Assembly (NCBI RefSeq): GCF_014656415.1
Contig: NZ_BNCJ01000002.1
Location: forward strand, 278,213 to 342,212
Origin: Seohaeicola zhoushanensis
GTDB lineage: Bacteria > Pseudomonadota > Alphaproteobacteria > Rhodobacterales > Rhodobacteraceae
Reading direction: 5' to 3'
DNA: 64,000 nt
Both the position numbers and the translations under genes were made by a program. Below, one piece after another: positions 43,518-54,968 of this stretch. The notes under the pieces were generated by a model. That model had not been told where the DNA came from. It saw nothing but the letters and a program-made list of their open reading frames with translations, and did not search any database. Numbering within the stretch: the first letter of the stretch is position 1; each line of letters begins with the position of its first letter.

Positions 43518-44243
43518 TTACCGGCTTGCGTCAGGGGTGAAGGTCGAGAAGTCGACCAGCGTGCCCAGCATCTGCAGGTAGGCGATCAGCGCGTCGGCTT
43601 CCGAGATGCCCGGCTGGCCGTCGAAGTTGCGCACCTGCGCTTTCGGGTAGCGTGCCAGCAGCCCGTCCGAGTCGCTGTCGGCATCGGCCTGCGCGGTGAA
43701 GTCGGCCGCCGCGTTCTCGATCATCTCGTCCGTATATGGCGTGCCAAGCAGGCGGTGGGTCGACATCAGTTCGGCCACGTAGGTCGGCTCGATCATCCGG
43801 TTTTCGAGGAAGCCGTATTTCGGCATCACCGACTCCGGCACCACCGACTGCGGGTTGCGCAGGTGGTCGACATGCCATTCGTCCGAGTAGCGGCCGCCGA
43901 CGCGGGCCAGGTCAGGCCCGGTCCGCTTCGAACCCCACTGGAACGGGTGGTCGTACATCGACTCCGCCGCCAGCGAGTAATGGCCGTAACGCTCGACCTC
44001 GTCGCGCATCGGGCGGATCATCTGGCTGTGGCAGACGTAGCAGCCCTCGCGGACGTAGATCTCGCGCCCGGTCAGTTCCAGCGGCGAGTAGGGGCGCATC
44101 CCCTCCACCTTTTCGATGGTGTTCTCCAGGTAGAACAGCGGTGCGATCTGGACGATGCCCCCGATGGTCACGACCAGGAAGCTGAGCACCAGCAGGAGGG
44201 TCGCGTTGGTCTCGATGACCTTGTGTTTGTCGAGAAGTGCCAT
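43518..44243 (-). CDS. ccoO: cbb3 oxidase monoheme subunit CcoO
   Basis: A 241-residue membrane-anchored cytochrome c. The N-terminal anchor is followed by [20 protein letters not shown], which holds the heme site C68-Y-V-C71-H72. Further family motifs are [20 protein letters not shown] and [19 protein letters not shown]. It accepts electrons from CcoP and passes them to CcoN. Confidence 0.97.
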   Translation of the reverse strand: MALLDKHKVIETNATLLLVLSFLVVTIGGIVQIAPLFYLENTIEKVEGMRPYSPLELTGREIYVREGCYVCHSQMIRPMRDEVERYGHYSLAAESMYDHPFQWGSKRTGPDLARVGGRYSDEWHVDHLRNPQSVVPESVMPKYGFLENRMIEPTYVAELMSTHRLLGTPYTDEMIENAAADFTAQADADSDSDGLLARYPKAQVRNFDGQPGISEADALIAYLQMLGTLVDFSTFTPDASR

Positions 44244-44258
44244 CTGTCTCGGCCCCCC

Positions 44259-45863
<1,605 letters not shown>

Positions 45864-45955
45864 ATTACGTCCCCTGACCTTGTCTCGGGCGGTTCTTCTG
45901 CCACCCGGACGGATTCGGAATGGTGGCTTGATGCAGGACCCTGCGCCGGAAAACC

Positions 45956-45969
45956 TTGATCTGCATCAA
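45956..45969. promoter_or_regulatory. FNR/FnrL box between ccoN and the usp gene
   Basis: TTGAT-CTGC-ATCAA matches the FNR consensus exactly. It lies about 100 bases from both divergent start codons (45863 and 46066), so one site may serve ccoNOQP and the stress-protein gene. Confidence 0.9.
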
Positions 45970-46065
45970 AACATTTCTGCCCCCGATATGTCAGCTTTGA
46001 AACCGTAAAAGTTGTAGGGCACCCCAATTTGTCGCTTGCCCAGGGATCATTCAGCGAGGATCAGA

Positions 46066-46905
46066 ATGGCTTACAAATCGCTCTTGAGTGTGGTCACCGA
46101 CCTTCGGTTCGCCGATGCGCCGCTGGCCGCGATGGCAACGCTCGCCGAGGCCGGCGATGCCCATGCCGACGCGCTCTGCCTGGGCGTGGACCGGACCCAG
46201 ACCGGCTATTACTACGCCGGCGCCAACGCCATGGTCCTGCAGGAGACGCTCCAGCGCGCCCATGCCGAAGCCGCCGAGATTCAGGAGCACGTGAACGCCA
46301 CCCTGGGCCGCACCGGCGCGCGCTGGGCCAGTGACAAGGGCGTGGTGCAGCTCGCTGACATCGGCCGTCACGTCGGCTTCCACGCCCGCTTCGCCGATCT
46401 CGTCGTGCTGCCCCGACCCTATGGCAAGGATCGCGGCCCCGAGGTCGAGGCGGTGGTCGAGGCGGCGCTGTTCGAAGGCCGTGCCCCGGTGCTGGTGGTG
46501 CCCGATACCGGCGCGGTCAAACCCGAGCCGGAAACCGTGCTGGTCGCCTGGAACGAAAGCGCCGAGGCGATGACCGCCATCCGCAAGGCACTGCCCTTCC
46601 TCAAGACCGCCAAGGTTGTGCGCATCGTGGTGATCGACCCGCCGGCGCACGGCCCCGAACGCTCCGATCCGGGCGGGCTGCTGGGCCAGATGCTGGCACG
46701 CCACGGCGTCACCTGCGAGATCGACGTGCTCTCCAAGACGCTGAACCGGGTCTCGGACGTAATCAACCGCCACGCCAGCGATACCGGTGCCGACCTGGTG
46801 GTGATGGGCGCCTATGGCCACTCGCGCTTCCGCGAGGCCATCCTTGGCGGCGCAACCCGCAACATGCTCGAAAAGGCTGCGGTGCCGGTCTTCCTGGCGC
46901 ATTGA
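46066..46905 (+). CDS. Universal stress protein, tandem Usp domains
   Basis: A 279-residue protein with two Usp-like halves. The second half has the ATP-binding pattern GADLVVMGAYGHSRFREAILGG near the end (G-2x-G-9x-G type); the first half is divergent. A Usp gene divergent from ccoN is a known Rhodobacter arrangement. The ATG at 46066 follows GCGAGGA. The shared FNR box suggests low-oxygen expression. Confidence 0.88.
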   Translation: MAYKSLLSVVTDLRFADAPLAAMATLAEAGDAHADALCLGVDRTQTGYYYAGANAMVLQETLQRAHAEAAEIQEHVNATLGRTGARWASDKGVVQLADIGRHVGFHARFADLVVLPRPYGKDRGPEVEAVVEAALFEGRAPVLVVPDTGAVKPEPETVLVAWNESAEAMTAIRKALPFLKTAKVVRIVVIDPPAHGPERSDPGGLLGQMLARHGVTCEIDVLSKTLNRVSDVINRHASDTGADLVVMGAYGHSRFREAILGGATRNMLEKAAVPVFLAH

Positions 46906-46926
46906 GCCATCAGGCTTGGCAAGAAC

Positions 46927-46953
46927 ACGGCCGCTCCCGGCGGGGGCGGCCGT
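46927..46953. terminator. Dyad between the convergent usp and GDPD genes
   Basis: ACGGCCGC and GCGGCCGT, with inner CCC/GGG pairs, form a strong hairpin between converging stops. No T-run follows on either strand. Confidence 0.5.
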
Positions 46954-46968
46954 ATCCCTTGACTGCGC

Positions 46969-48030
46969 TCAGGCGCTGCGGCGGCGCAGCACGGCGAAAC
47001 CGCCGAGACCGGCCAGCAGCAGCGGCAGACCGGCCGGCAGCGGAACTTCCGACACGGCATTGCGCTCGGCCAGGTAGTCCACGGCGAGATCGGTGTAGTT
47101 GGTGAAGATCCCGTCCATGCCGGCATCGACCCAGAACTCGTACTGGGCGTAGGCATCGTCCCGGTTGCTCTTGTTGAAGGTCCAGCCATGCACCGTCATG
47201 CCAAGGGCATGTGCGGCCTGGATGAACTCGGCACCCATCGCACTGCCCGACAGGCTCACGCCCAGGCCATCTGCGAAGACGGCGAGGTCGCTCAGCAGGC
47301 TGACCTGGCCGGTGGTCGCGTCGAGCAGGCCAAAGCCGTCATCGGTCAGCCGGGCATAGCCGAGCGCCGCGATGGTGTTGTCCATGCCCATCAGCGCCTG
47401 CAACTCGGCCAGCTCGCGCGCGCCGGCATGGCTGAAGGTCTGCAGGATTGCGTGATCCTCCGGCGCGTCGAAACCGGCGGCCTTCATCTCGTTCAGGATC
47501 TGCTGGTTCATCGCCGTGCTGTTCGGCGTCTTGGCCTCGGGATAGATCCCGATGTCGTCGCCGCTGGCAGTGTTGTGCGCGTTCACGAAGGCCATCACCT
47601 CGGCGAAGGTCGGCACCTTGAACGGGTCGGCCATCGTCGGCGTATAGCCGGGGTACGAGGTCGAGGCGGTCGAGGACGCAGGCTCGACGGTCAGCTGCTG
47701 GATCTCGGCATAGGTGTAGTCCGACACCTTGTAGCCGCCGTTGCGCATCCCCAGCACGGTCTCGACATTGGTGGTGCGGTTCAGCGTGCTGTCGTGCATG
47801 GCGATCAGGACGCCGTCGCTGGTGGTCTGCAGGTCGGGCTCGACGATGTCGGCGCCCATCCGGATCGCCAGTTCATAGGCGGCCAGGGTGTGCTCGGGCA
47901 GATAGCCGCTGGCGCCACGGTGGGCGATGACCAGCGGGGTCTCGCCGGAGAGCGTGTTGTACGAGGCAGCAAGGGCCGGGGCGGCCAGCAGCGCGGCCGC
48001 GGCAGCGCCGGCGAGGAAAGTGCGGTACAT
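46969..48030 (-). CDS. Glycerophosphodiester phosphodiesterase with VPLPA-CTERM anchor
   Basis: A 353-residue exported enzyme. A Sec signal peptide ends around APALAAS. The GDPD TIM-barrel motifs are VIAHRGASGYLPEHTLAAYE and GADIVEPDLQTTSDGVL followed by HDSTLNRTTN. It hydrolyses glycerophosphodiesters to glycerol-3-phosphate and an alcohol. The end reads VPLPAGLPLLLAGLGG and then a basic FAVLRRRSA, a VPLPA-CTERM sorting signal recognised by exosortase-type enzymes. No exosortase gene is in the window. Upstream (48031-48204) is AT-rich, with a single CTGTCAC that could be half of a Pho box. Confidence 0.92.
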   Translation of the reverse strand: MYRTFLAGAAAAALLAAPALAASYNTLSGETPLVIAHRGASGYLPEHTLAAYELAIRMGADIVEPDLQTTSDGVLIAMHDSTLNRTTNVETVLGMRNGGYKVSDYTYAEIQQLTVEPASSTASTSYPGYTPTMADPFKVPTFAEVMAFVNAHNTASGDDIGIYPEAKTPNSTAMNQQILNEMKAAGFDAPEDHAILQTFSHAGARELAELQALMGMDNTIAALGYARLTDDGFGLLDATTGQVSLLSDLAVFADGLGVSLSGSAMGAEFIQAAHALGMTVHGWTFNKSNRDDAYAQYEFWVDAGMDGIFTNYTDLAVDYLAERNAVSEVPLPAGLPLLLAGLGGFAVLRRRSA

Positions 48031-48204
48031 GGGAAATCCTGTCTTGGATATTGGCTAAAATGCGGCCGGAACATGGTCGCAATAGGGCAGTACGGTTGCC
48101 ATGTGACGGGACGATTAAAGGTTTGAGAAAAATATATTAATTTATTGTGACAGCCGGGGAGGGGCAGGGAGAACCACGCCCGGCGGCGCTGCCGCGCGCA
48201 CCGT

Positions 48205-49782
48205 TCAGGCGCTCAGGTAGGCCTCGAGCCGCGCGGCGGCGTCCGACCCAAGGTGCAGCCCCAACTTGGTGCGCCGCCAGAGCACGTCCTCGGCGGTCTG
48301 CGCCCATTCCCGCGCCTTCAGCCAGTCGACCTCGGCCGCGGTGAGCGTGGCGCCGAAATCCTGCCCGAGGTCGGCGGCGCTGGTGGCGGTGCCCAGGAAG
48401 GCCCGTGCCTCGGTGCCATAGGTGCGCACCAGCCGGCGCGCCCATTGCTCGGTGAGGAACGGATAGTCGTGGCGCAGCCCCTCGGCCAGGTCCGGCGCGC
48501 CATCGACCGGAAAGTCGCCGCCGGGCAGCGTTGCGCGGGCCGTCCATTCGCCCGAGGTGCCGGGAAAGAACGGCAGGATACGCGCCATCGCCGCCTCGGC
48601 CAGCTTGCGATAGGTAGTGATCTTGCCGCCGAAGACGCTCAGCAGCGGCGCACCGGCGGTGTCCAGGCTCAGGACGTATTCGCGGGTCGCCGCCGTGGCC
48701 GAGGAGGCCCCGTCGTCATAAAGCGGGCGCACGCCGGAATAGGTCCAGACGATGTCCTCGGCGCGGATGTCGGTCTTGAAATAGCCATTGGCGAAGGCAC
48801 GCAGGTAATCGGCCTCCTCGGGCGTGCAGACCGGGGCCACGTCCGGGTCGGGGTGGTCGTTGTCGGTGGTGCCGATAAGCGTGAAGTCGTCCTCGTAGGG
48901 AATGGCGAAGATGATCCGCCCGTCGGTGCCCTGGAAGAAATAGCACTTGTCGTGATCGAAAAGCCGGCGCGTCACGATATGGCTGCCGCGCACCAGGCGG
49001 ATGTTCTCCGACGAGTTGATCTTCAGCGTGTTGTGGATGACCTCGGAAACCCACGGCCCGCCGGCATTGACCAGCGTGCGGGCGCGGACGGTCTCCTCGC
49101 TGCCATCCGCGCGGCGCAGGTGGACATGCCAGAGATCGGCCTCGCGCCGGGCCGAGACGACACGGGTGCGCGGCAGGATACGCGCGCCGCGCTCGGCGGC
49201 GTCACGGGCGTTCAGCACCACGAGGCGCGAGTCCTGCACCCAGCAGTCGGAATACTCGAAGGCCCGCTCGAAACGGTCCTCGAGCGGCGCGCCCTCGGGC
49301 GTGCCCTGCAGCCGGATCGACCTGGTCCCCGGCAGGATCTCGCGCCCGCCGAGGTTGTCGTAGAGAAACAGTCCCAGCCGGATCAGCCAGGCCGGGCGGC
49401 GGCCCTTCATCCAGGGCATGAACAGCGTCATCAGCCGCGAAGTGGGCGTGTCACTCTCGAACCGCATGTCGCCCGAATAGGGCAGCACGAAGCGCATCGG
49501 CCAACTGATATGCGGCATCGCGCGCAGCAGCACCTCGCGTTCGCGCAGCGCCTCGCGGACCAGGCGGAATTCGAAGAACTCCAGATAGCGCAGGCCCCCG
49601 TGGAACAGCTTGGTCGAGGCCGAGGAGGTGGCCGAGGCCAGGTCGTTCATCTCGGCCAGCGTCACCGAGAGGCCGCGCCCGGCGGCGTCGCGGGCGATGC
49701 CGCAGCCGTTTATGCCGCCGCCGATGATGAAGACATCGCAGACCGCACCCGCGGGATCAGGCGGAGAGACTGCCGTGTTCAT
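48205..49782 (-). CDS. glpD: Aerobic glycerol-3-phosphate dehydrogenase GlpD
   Basis: A 525-residue membrane-associated flavoenzyme oxidising glycerol-3-phosphate to DHAP. The FAD motif is CDVFIIGGGINGCGIARDAA, followed by SSASTKLFHGGLRYLE and later TLVNAGGPW and VFGGKITTYRKLAEAAM. The ATG at 49782 is within the end of glpR (26-base overlap), so the regulator and enzyme are co-expressed. Confidence 0.97.
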   Translation of the reverse strand: MNTAVSPPDPAGAVCDVFIIGGGINGCGIARDAAGRGLSVTLAEMNDLASATSSASTKLFHGGLRYLEFFEFRLVREALREREVLLRAMPHISWPMRFVLPYSGDMRFESDTPTSRLMTLFMPWMKGRRPAWLIRLGLFLYDNLGGREILPGTRSIRLQGTPEGAPLEDRFERAFEYSDCWVQDSRLVVLNARDAAERGARILPRTRVVSARREADLWHVHLRRADGSEETVRARTLVNAGGPWVSEVIHNTLKINSSENIRLVRGSHIVTRRLFDHDKCYFFQGTDGRIIFAIPYEDDFTLIGTTDNDHPDPDVAPVCTPEEADYLRAFANGYFKTDIRAEDIVWTYSGVRPLYDDGASSATAATREYVLSLDTAGAPLLSVFGGKITTYRKLAEAAMARILPFFPGTSGEWTARATLPGGDFPVDGAPDLAEGLRHDYPFLTEQWARRLVRTYGTEARAFLGTATSAADLGQDFGATLTAAEVDWLKAREWAQTAEDVLWRRTKLGLHLGSDAAARLEAYLSA

Positions 49783-50548
49783 CTTGATCTTCCAGTGAAA
49801 TGATTTGGGTATTGCCGCGCAGCGCCGCCTCGACGAAGCCGCGCGGGGGGCGCTTGTCGGTGACGAAATAGTCCAGTTCGGCGACGTTGCAGATGCGCAC
49901 CGGCGCGGTGCGGTCGAACTTCGAGCTGTCGGCCACGCAGATGCGGGTGCGCGAATTGCGCAGGATCGCGCGCGCAACCGAAACCTCGCGGCTGTCGTAG
50001 TCGAGGATCGCCCCGTCCGTATCCAGCGCCGAGGCGCCGATCACCGCGAAATCGACCTTGTAGCGCGAGATGAACTCGACCGCGTCCTCGCCCACGATGG
50101 CGCCGTCGGTGGTGCGCACCGCGCCGCCCACCAGGATCAGCTCGCGCACACGGGTGCCCATGAGCTGGTTGATGATGTTGATGTTGTTCGAGACGACGAC
50201 CAGCCCGCTGTGCCGGGTCAGCGCCCGGGCGACTTGTTCGGTAGTGGTTCCGATGTTCAGGCAGAGCGAGCAATCGTTCGGGATCAGCCCCGCCGCCAGC
50301 GCGCCGATGGCCTCCTTCTCGGGGCCGTTCAGCATCCGGCGCTCGTGATACTGCCGATTCGCCACCGAGGCCACCTTGCGTGCCCCGCCATGGGTGCGCG
50401 CGGCCAGTCCGATGTCGCAAAGTTCGCCCAGGTCGCGCCGGATCGTCTGGCTGGTGACGTTGAATCGATTCGCCAGCGCCTCAACCTCCACGTGTCCCTC
50501 AACACGCAGAGATTCCAGAATTTCCTGCTGGCGACCGCTCAGTTCCAT
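49757..50548 (-). CDS. glpR: DeoR family regulator of glycerol use, GlpR
   Basis: A 263-residue repressor. The N-terminal DeoR helix-turn-helix runs through RQQEILESLRVEGHVEVEAL and FNVTSQTIRRDLGELCD. The sugar-phosphate-sensing domain has NIGTTTEQVARAL and VGGAVRTTDGAIVGEDAVEF. In the family, glycerol-3-phosphate is the inducer. The ATG at 50548 is chosen by homology. It is divergent from the glycerol transporter, and four TTCGTTT-type half-sites lie in between. Confidence 0.92.
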   Translation of the reverse strand: MELSGRQQEILESLRVEGHVEVEALANRFNVTSQTIRRDLGELCDIGLAARTHGGARKVASVANRQYHERRMLNGPEKEAIGALAAGLIPNDCSLCLNIGTTTEQVARALTRHSGLVVVSNNINIINQLMGTRVRELILVGGAVRTTDGAIVGEDAVEFISRYKVDFAVIGASALDTDGAILDYDSREVSVARAILRNSRTRICVADSSKFDRTAPVRICNVAELDYFVTDKRPPRGFVEAALRGNTQIISLEDQDEHGSLSA

Positions 50549-50615
50549 ACCCTGTCCAAAGCGCAATTCTTAACGCTCGTATAGGGGCAAAAGCGCGCAT
50601 ATTCCAAGAAGAACA

Positions 50616-50680
50616 TTCGTTTGACTTTCGTTTGTGTTCGTTTAAGCAAGGCGACGCAGGGTCACTTGCGCATAAACGAA
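50616..50680. promoter_or_regulatory. GlpR operator array
   Basis: TTCGTTT occurs at 50616-50622, 50627-50633 and 50637-50643 (11- and 10-base phasing), and its complement AAACGAA at 50674-50680, 17 bases before glpV. Known DeoR-family GlpR sites contain TTCG/CGAA cores. The helical phasing suggests cooperative binding on one DNA face. The array probably controls both glpRD and glpVSTPQ. Confidence 0.72.
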
Positions 50681-50697
50681 ACACAGGGAGGTGTGAG

Positions 50698-52434
<1,737 letters not shown>

Positions 52435-52481
52435 GGCCCGTTCCTCGGGCCGGACGGTCCTCTCGCCGGCCCGAACCACCG

Positions 52482-52501
52482 GGGCCCCCTTCGTGGGGCC
52501 C
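52482..52501 (+). promoter_or_regulatory. Hairpin between glpV and glpS
   Basis: GGGCCCC and GGGGCCC with loop CTTCGT form a stable hairpin in the 124-base spacer after glpV. An earlier GGCCCG/CGGGCC dyad lies at 52436-52451. Such structures after binding-protein genes often protect the 5' mRNA and give higher expression of the binding protein than of the downstream genes. No T-run is present. Confidence 0.55.
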
Positions 52502-52558
52502 TGGTCCACAACCGAAGACCGCGCCGGGGGCAGGGGCGCGCGAAGGGGGGGAGATATC

Positions 52559-53623
52559 ATGACCATCGAGCTGGAAAACGTCACCAAGCGCGTCGGCGCG
52601 GTGACCCATATCAAGCCGGTGACGCTGACGCTGAAGCCGGGGCAGTTCAACGTGCTGCTGGGCGAGACGGGCGCGGGCAAGACCTCGCTCATCAAGCTGA
52701 TGGCCGGGCTCGACCCGGCGGCAAGCGGCACCATCCGGATGAACGGCAAGGACGTCACGCATCTGTCGACGCAGAAGCGCAACATCAGCCTCGTGCACCA
52801 GTTCTTCGTGAACTACCCGCATATGAGCGTCTTCGACAACATCGCCTCGCCGCTGAAGGTGGCGGGCATGGCCAGGTCCGAGATCGAGGGCCGGGTCGAG
52901 CAGGCGGCGAAGCTCTTGCAGCTGACGCCGATGCTCAAGCGCCGTCCGCAGGAACTGTCCGGCGGCCAGCAGCAACGCACCGCGCTGGCCCGCGCCATCG
53001 TCAAGGAAAGCCAGGCGGTGTTCCTGGACGAGCCGCTCGCCAACCTCGACTACAAACTGCGCGAGGAGCTGCGCGACCAGCTGCCCGACCTCTTCGCGGG
53101 TCGCGGCGCGGTGGTGATCTATGCGACCTCGGAACCGGAAGAGGCGCTGATGCTCGGCGGGCGCACGGCGCTGATGCAGGACGGCCAGGTCGTGCAGTTC
53201 GGCCCCACCGCCGGCATCTATCGCCGCCCCGGCTCGCTGGCGGCGGCGCAGGTCTTCTCGAACCCGCCGATCAACACCGCCCCGATCACCAAGCGCGGCA
53301 GCCGCGCGCACATGGGGTCCGCGATCTCCTGGGAGCTGACCGGCGCGGCGGCAGACCTGCGCGACGGCGACTATACCGTCGCGGTGCGGCCCAACTACGT
53401 CCTGCCGGTGCGCGACCGCGGCGCCGATGTGCCGATGACCGGCACGGTGCTGGTGACGGAGCTCTCCGGCTCGGAATCGAGCGCGCATTTCAGCCTGCCG
53501 GGCGGCAGCTGGGTCTCGCTCTCGCCGGGGGTGCATCCCTATGAAGTCGGGCGCGACCACCAGTTCTTCATGGACGCCTCGCGCTGCTTCTATTTCGCGC
53601 CCGATGGCGCCCTTGCGGCCTGA
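52559..53623 (+). CDS. glpS: Glycerol ABC transporter ATP-binding protein GlpS
   Basis: A 354-residue MalK-type ATPase. Walker A is GETGAGKTS and the signature LSGGQQQRTALARA (133-146) and Walker B VFLDEPLANLD are intact. The H-loop reads YATSE instead of YVTHD, so the switch His is Ser191. It has a C-terminal TOBE-like regulatory domain (VAVRPNYVLPV). It is paired with GlpT, whose signature is degenerate, so the two probably form an asymmetric heterodimer. The ATG at 52559 follows a GGGGGGGAG run. Confidence 0.9.
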   Translation: MTIELENVTKRVGAVTHIKPVTLTLKPGQFNVLLGETGAGKTSLIKLMAGLDPAASGTIRMNGKDVTHLSTQKRNISLVHQFFVNYPHMSVFDNIASPLKVAGMARSEIEGRVEQAAKLLQLTPMLKRRPQELSGGQQQRTALARAIVKESQAVFLDEPLANLDYKLREELRDQLPDLFAGRGAVVIYATSEPEEALMLGGRTALMQDGQVVQFGPTAGIYRRPGSLAAAQVFSNPPINTAPITKRGSRAHMGSAISWELTGAAADLRDGDYTVAVRPNYVLPVRDRGADVPMTGTVLVTELSGSESSAHFSLPGGSWVSLSPGVHPYEVGRDHQFFMDASRCFYFAPDGALAA

Positions 53624-53632
53624 GGGGGCGGA

Positions 53633-54706
53633 ATGGCGAAGATCACGCTGGAAAATCTGCGGCACAGCTACCTTCCGAACCCCGCGGCCGAGGACGACTA
53701 TGCGCTGAAACGGATCGACCACGTCTGGGAGGACGGCGGCGCCTATGCGCTGCTCGGTCCATCGGGCTGCGGCAAGTCGACCCTGCTCAACATCATCTCG
53801 GGGCTGCTGGCGCCCTCGGAAGGGCGGATCCTGTTCGACGAGACCGACGTGACCCGCCTGCCGCCGGACCGGCGCAACATCGCGCAGGTGTTCCAGTTTC
53901 CGGTGATCTACGACACGATGACGGTCTACGACAACCTCGCCTTCCCGCTCAGGAACCGCGGCCGCAGCGAGGACGTGGTGGCCAGGCGCGTCACCGCGAT
54001 TGCCGAGATGCTGGAAGTGACGGCGATGCTGAACACCCGCGCGTCGCACCTCTCGCCCGACAACAAGCAGAAGATCTCGATGGGGCGCGGCCTCGTGCGC
54101 GAGGACGTCAACGTGGTGATGTTCGACGAGCCGCTGACGGTGATCGACCCGCACCTGAAGTGGAAGCTGCGCTCCAAGCTCAAGGAACTGCACCACCGGG
54201 TGCGGGCGACGATGATCTACGTCACCCACGACCAGACCGAGGCGCTGACCTTCGCCGACCAGGTGGTGGTGATGGACCTCGGCGTGATCGTGCAGATCGG
54301 CACGCCGGTCGAACTGTTCGAGCGCCCGGCCCATACCTTCGTCGGCCATTTCATCGGTTCGCCCGGCATGAACGTGCTGCCCTGCGAGGTGCGCGACGGC
54401 GCGGCCTTCTTCAACGGCGTTCAGGTGCCGCTCGAGGGGCGGATCACCGGCACCGGCGCAAGGACCGAGATCGGCATCCGCCCCGAGTTCGTGAGCCTCG
54501 CCCCCGGCGGGCTCGAGGGCCGGGTGCGCAAGGTCGCCGACCTTGGCCGCCACGCGGTGGTCGAGGCGATGGTGGGCGACACCCGCGTCTCGGCCATCGT
54601 CGAGGGCCCGGTCCCGGCGCAGGGCGAGGTGGTGTCGCTGGCGTTCCGGCCGGACCAGACGCGGCTCTATGCCGACGGCTGGCTGGCGACGGAGGCGGGG
54701 CGATGA
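53633..54706 (+). CDS. glpT: Glycerol ABC transporter ATP-binding protein GlpT
   Basis: A 357-residue MalK-type ATPase. Walker A GPSGCGKST, Walker B VVMFDEPL and the H-loop YVTHDQ (His199) are intact. The signature reads LSPDNKQKISMGRG (140-153) rather than LSGGQ. The C-terminal TOBE-like part contains EIGIRPEFVSLAPGG. It is 9 bases after glpS. A 262-base dyad-rich spacer separates it from glpP. The name here is the ABC ATPase, not the G3P antiporter GlpT of E. coli. Confidence 0.9.
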   Translation: MAKITLENLRHSYLPNPAAEDDYALKRIDHVWEDGGAYALLGPSGCGKSTLLNIISGLLAPSEGRILFDETDVTRLPPDRRNIAQVFQFPVIYDTMTVYDNLAFPLRNRGRSEDVVARRVTAIAEMLEVTAMLNTRASHLSPDNKQKISMGRGLVREDVNVVMFDEPLTVIDPHLKWKLRSKLKELHHRVRATMIYVTHDQTEALTFADQVVVMDLGVIVQIGTPVELFERPAHTFVGHFIGSPGMNVLPCEVRDGAAFFNGVQVPLEGRITGTGARTEIGIRPEFVSLAPGGLEGRVRKVADLGRHAVVEAMVGDTRVSAIVEGPVPAQGEVVSLAFRPDQTRLYADGWLATEAGR

Positions 54707-54853
54707 GGGGCGGGGCGCGACTTGCGCAAGCCGGGCGGGCGCCTGCCCGTGGGATGGCGCCGCAACGATTGAACGGCGCGCTTTATGCCGGCCACGTTCC
54801 TCCCCGTCCTGTGGCCTGGCCCGGCGTCGACAAAGCGCCAGCCCGCCGGGACG

Positions 54854-54934
54854 GTCGCCATTGGAGCGCCATTGGTCCGAGCGACAATGGCGACGCGCTC
54901 GCCCGGCGCCTTCGGCTTGATTCCGGGCGGGAGC
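54854..54934 (+). repeat. Double hairpin between glpT and glpP
   Basis: GTCGCCATTG (54854-54863) pairs with CAATGGCGAC (54885-54894), and GCTCGCCCGG (54897-54906) pairs with CCGGGCGGGAGC (54923-54934). They occupy the 262-base spacer between glpT and glpP. The spacer holds no convincing gene. It may reduce transcription into the permease genes or be a repeat insertion. Confidence 0.55.
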
Positions 54935-54968
54935 AAAGTTCCGACATTGCAATGAGGGGAAGCCAATC

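Noticed and set aside
48031-48204. Possible Pho box upstream of the GDPD gene
   Set aside because: Only one clear CTGTCAC half-site was found and the second half at the proper 11-base step is missing. The evidence is too weak to list as a site.
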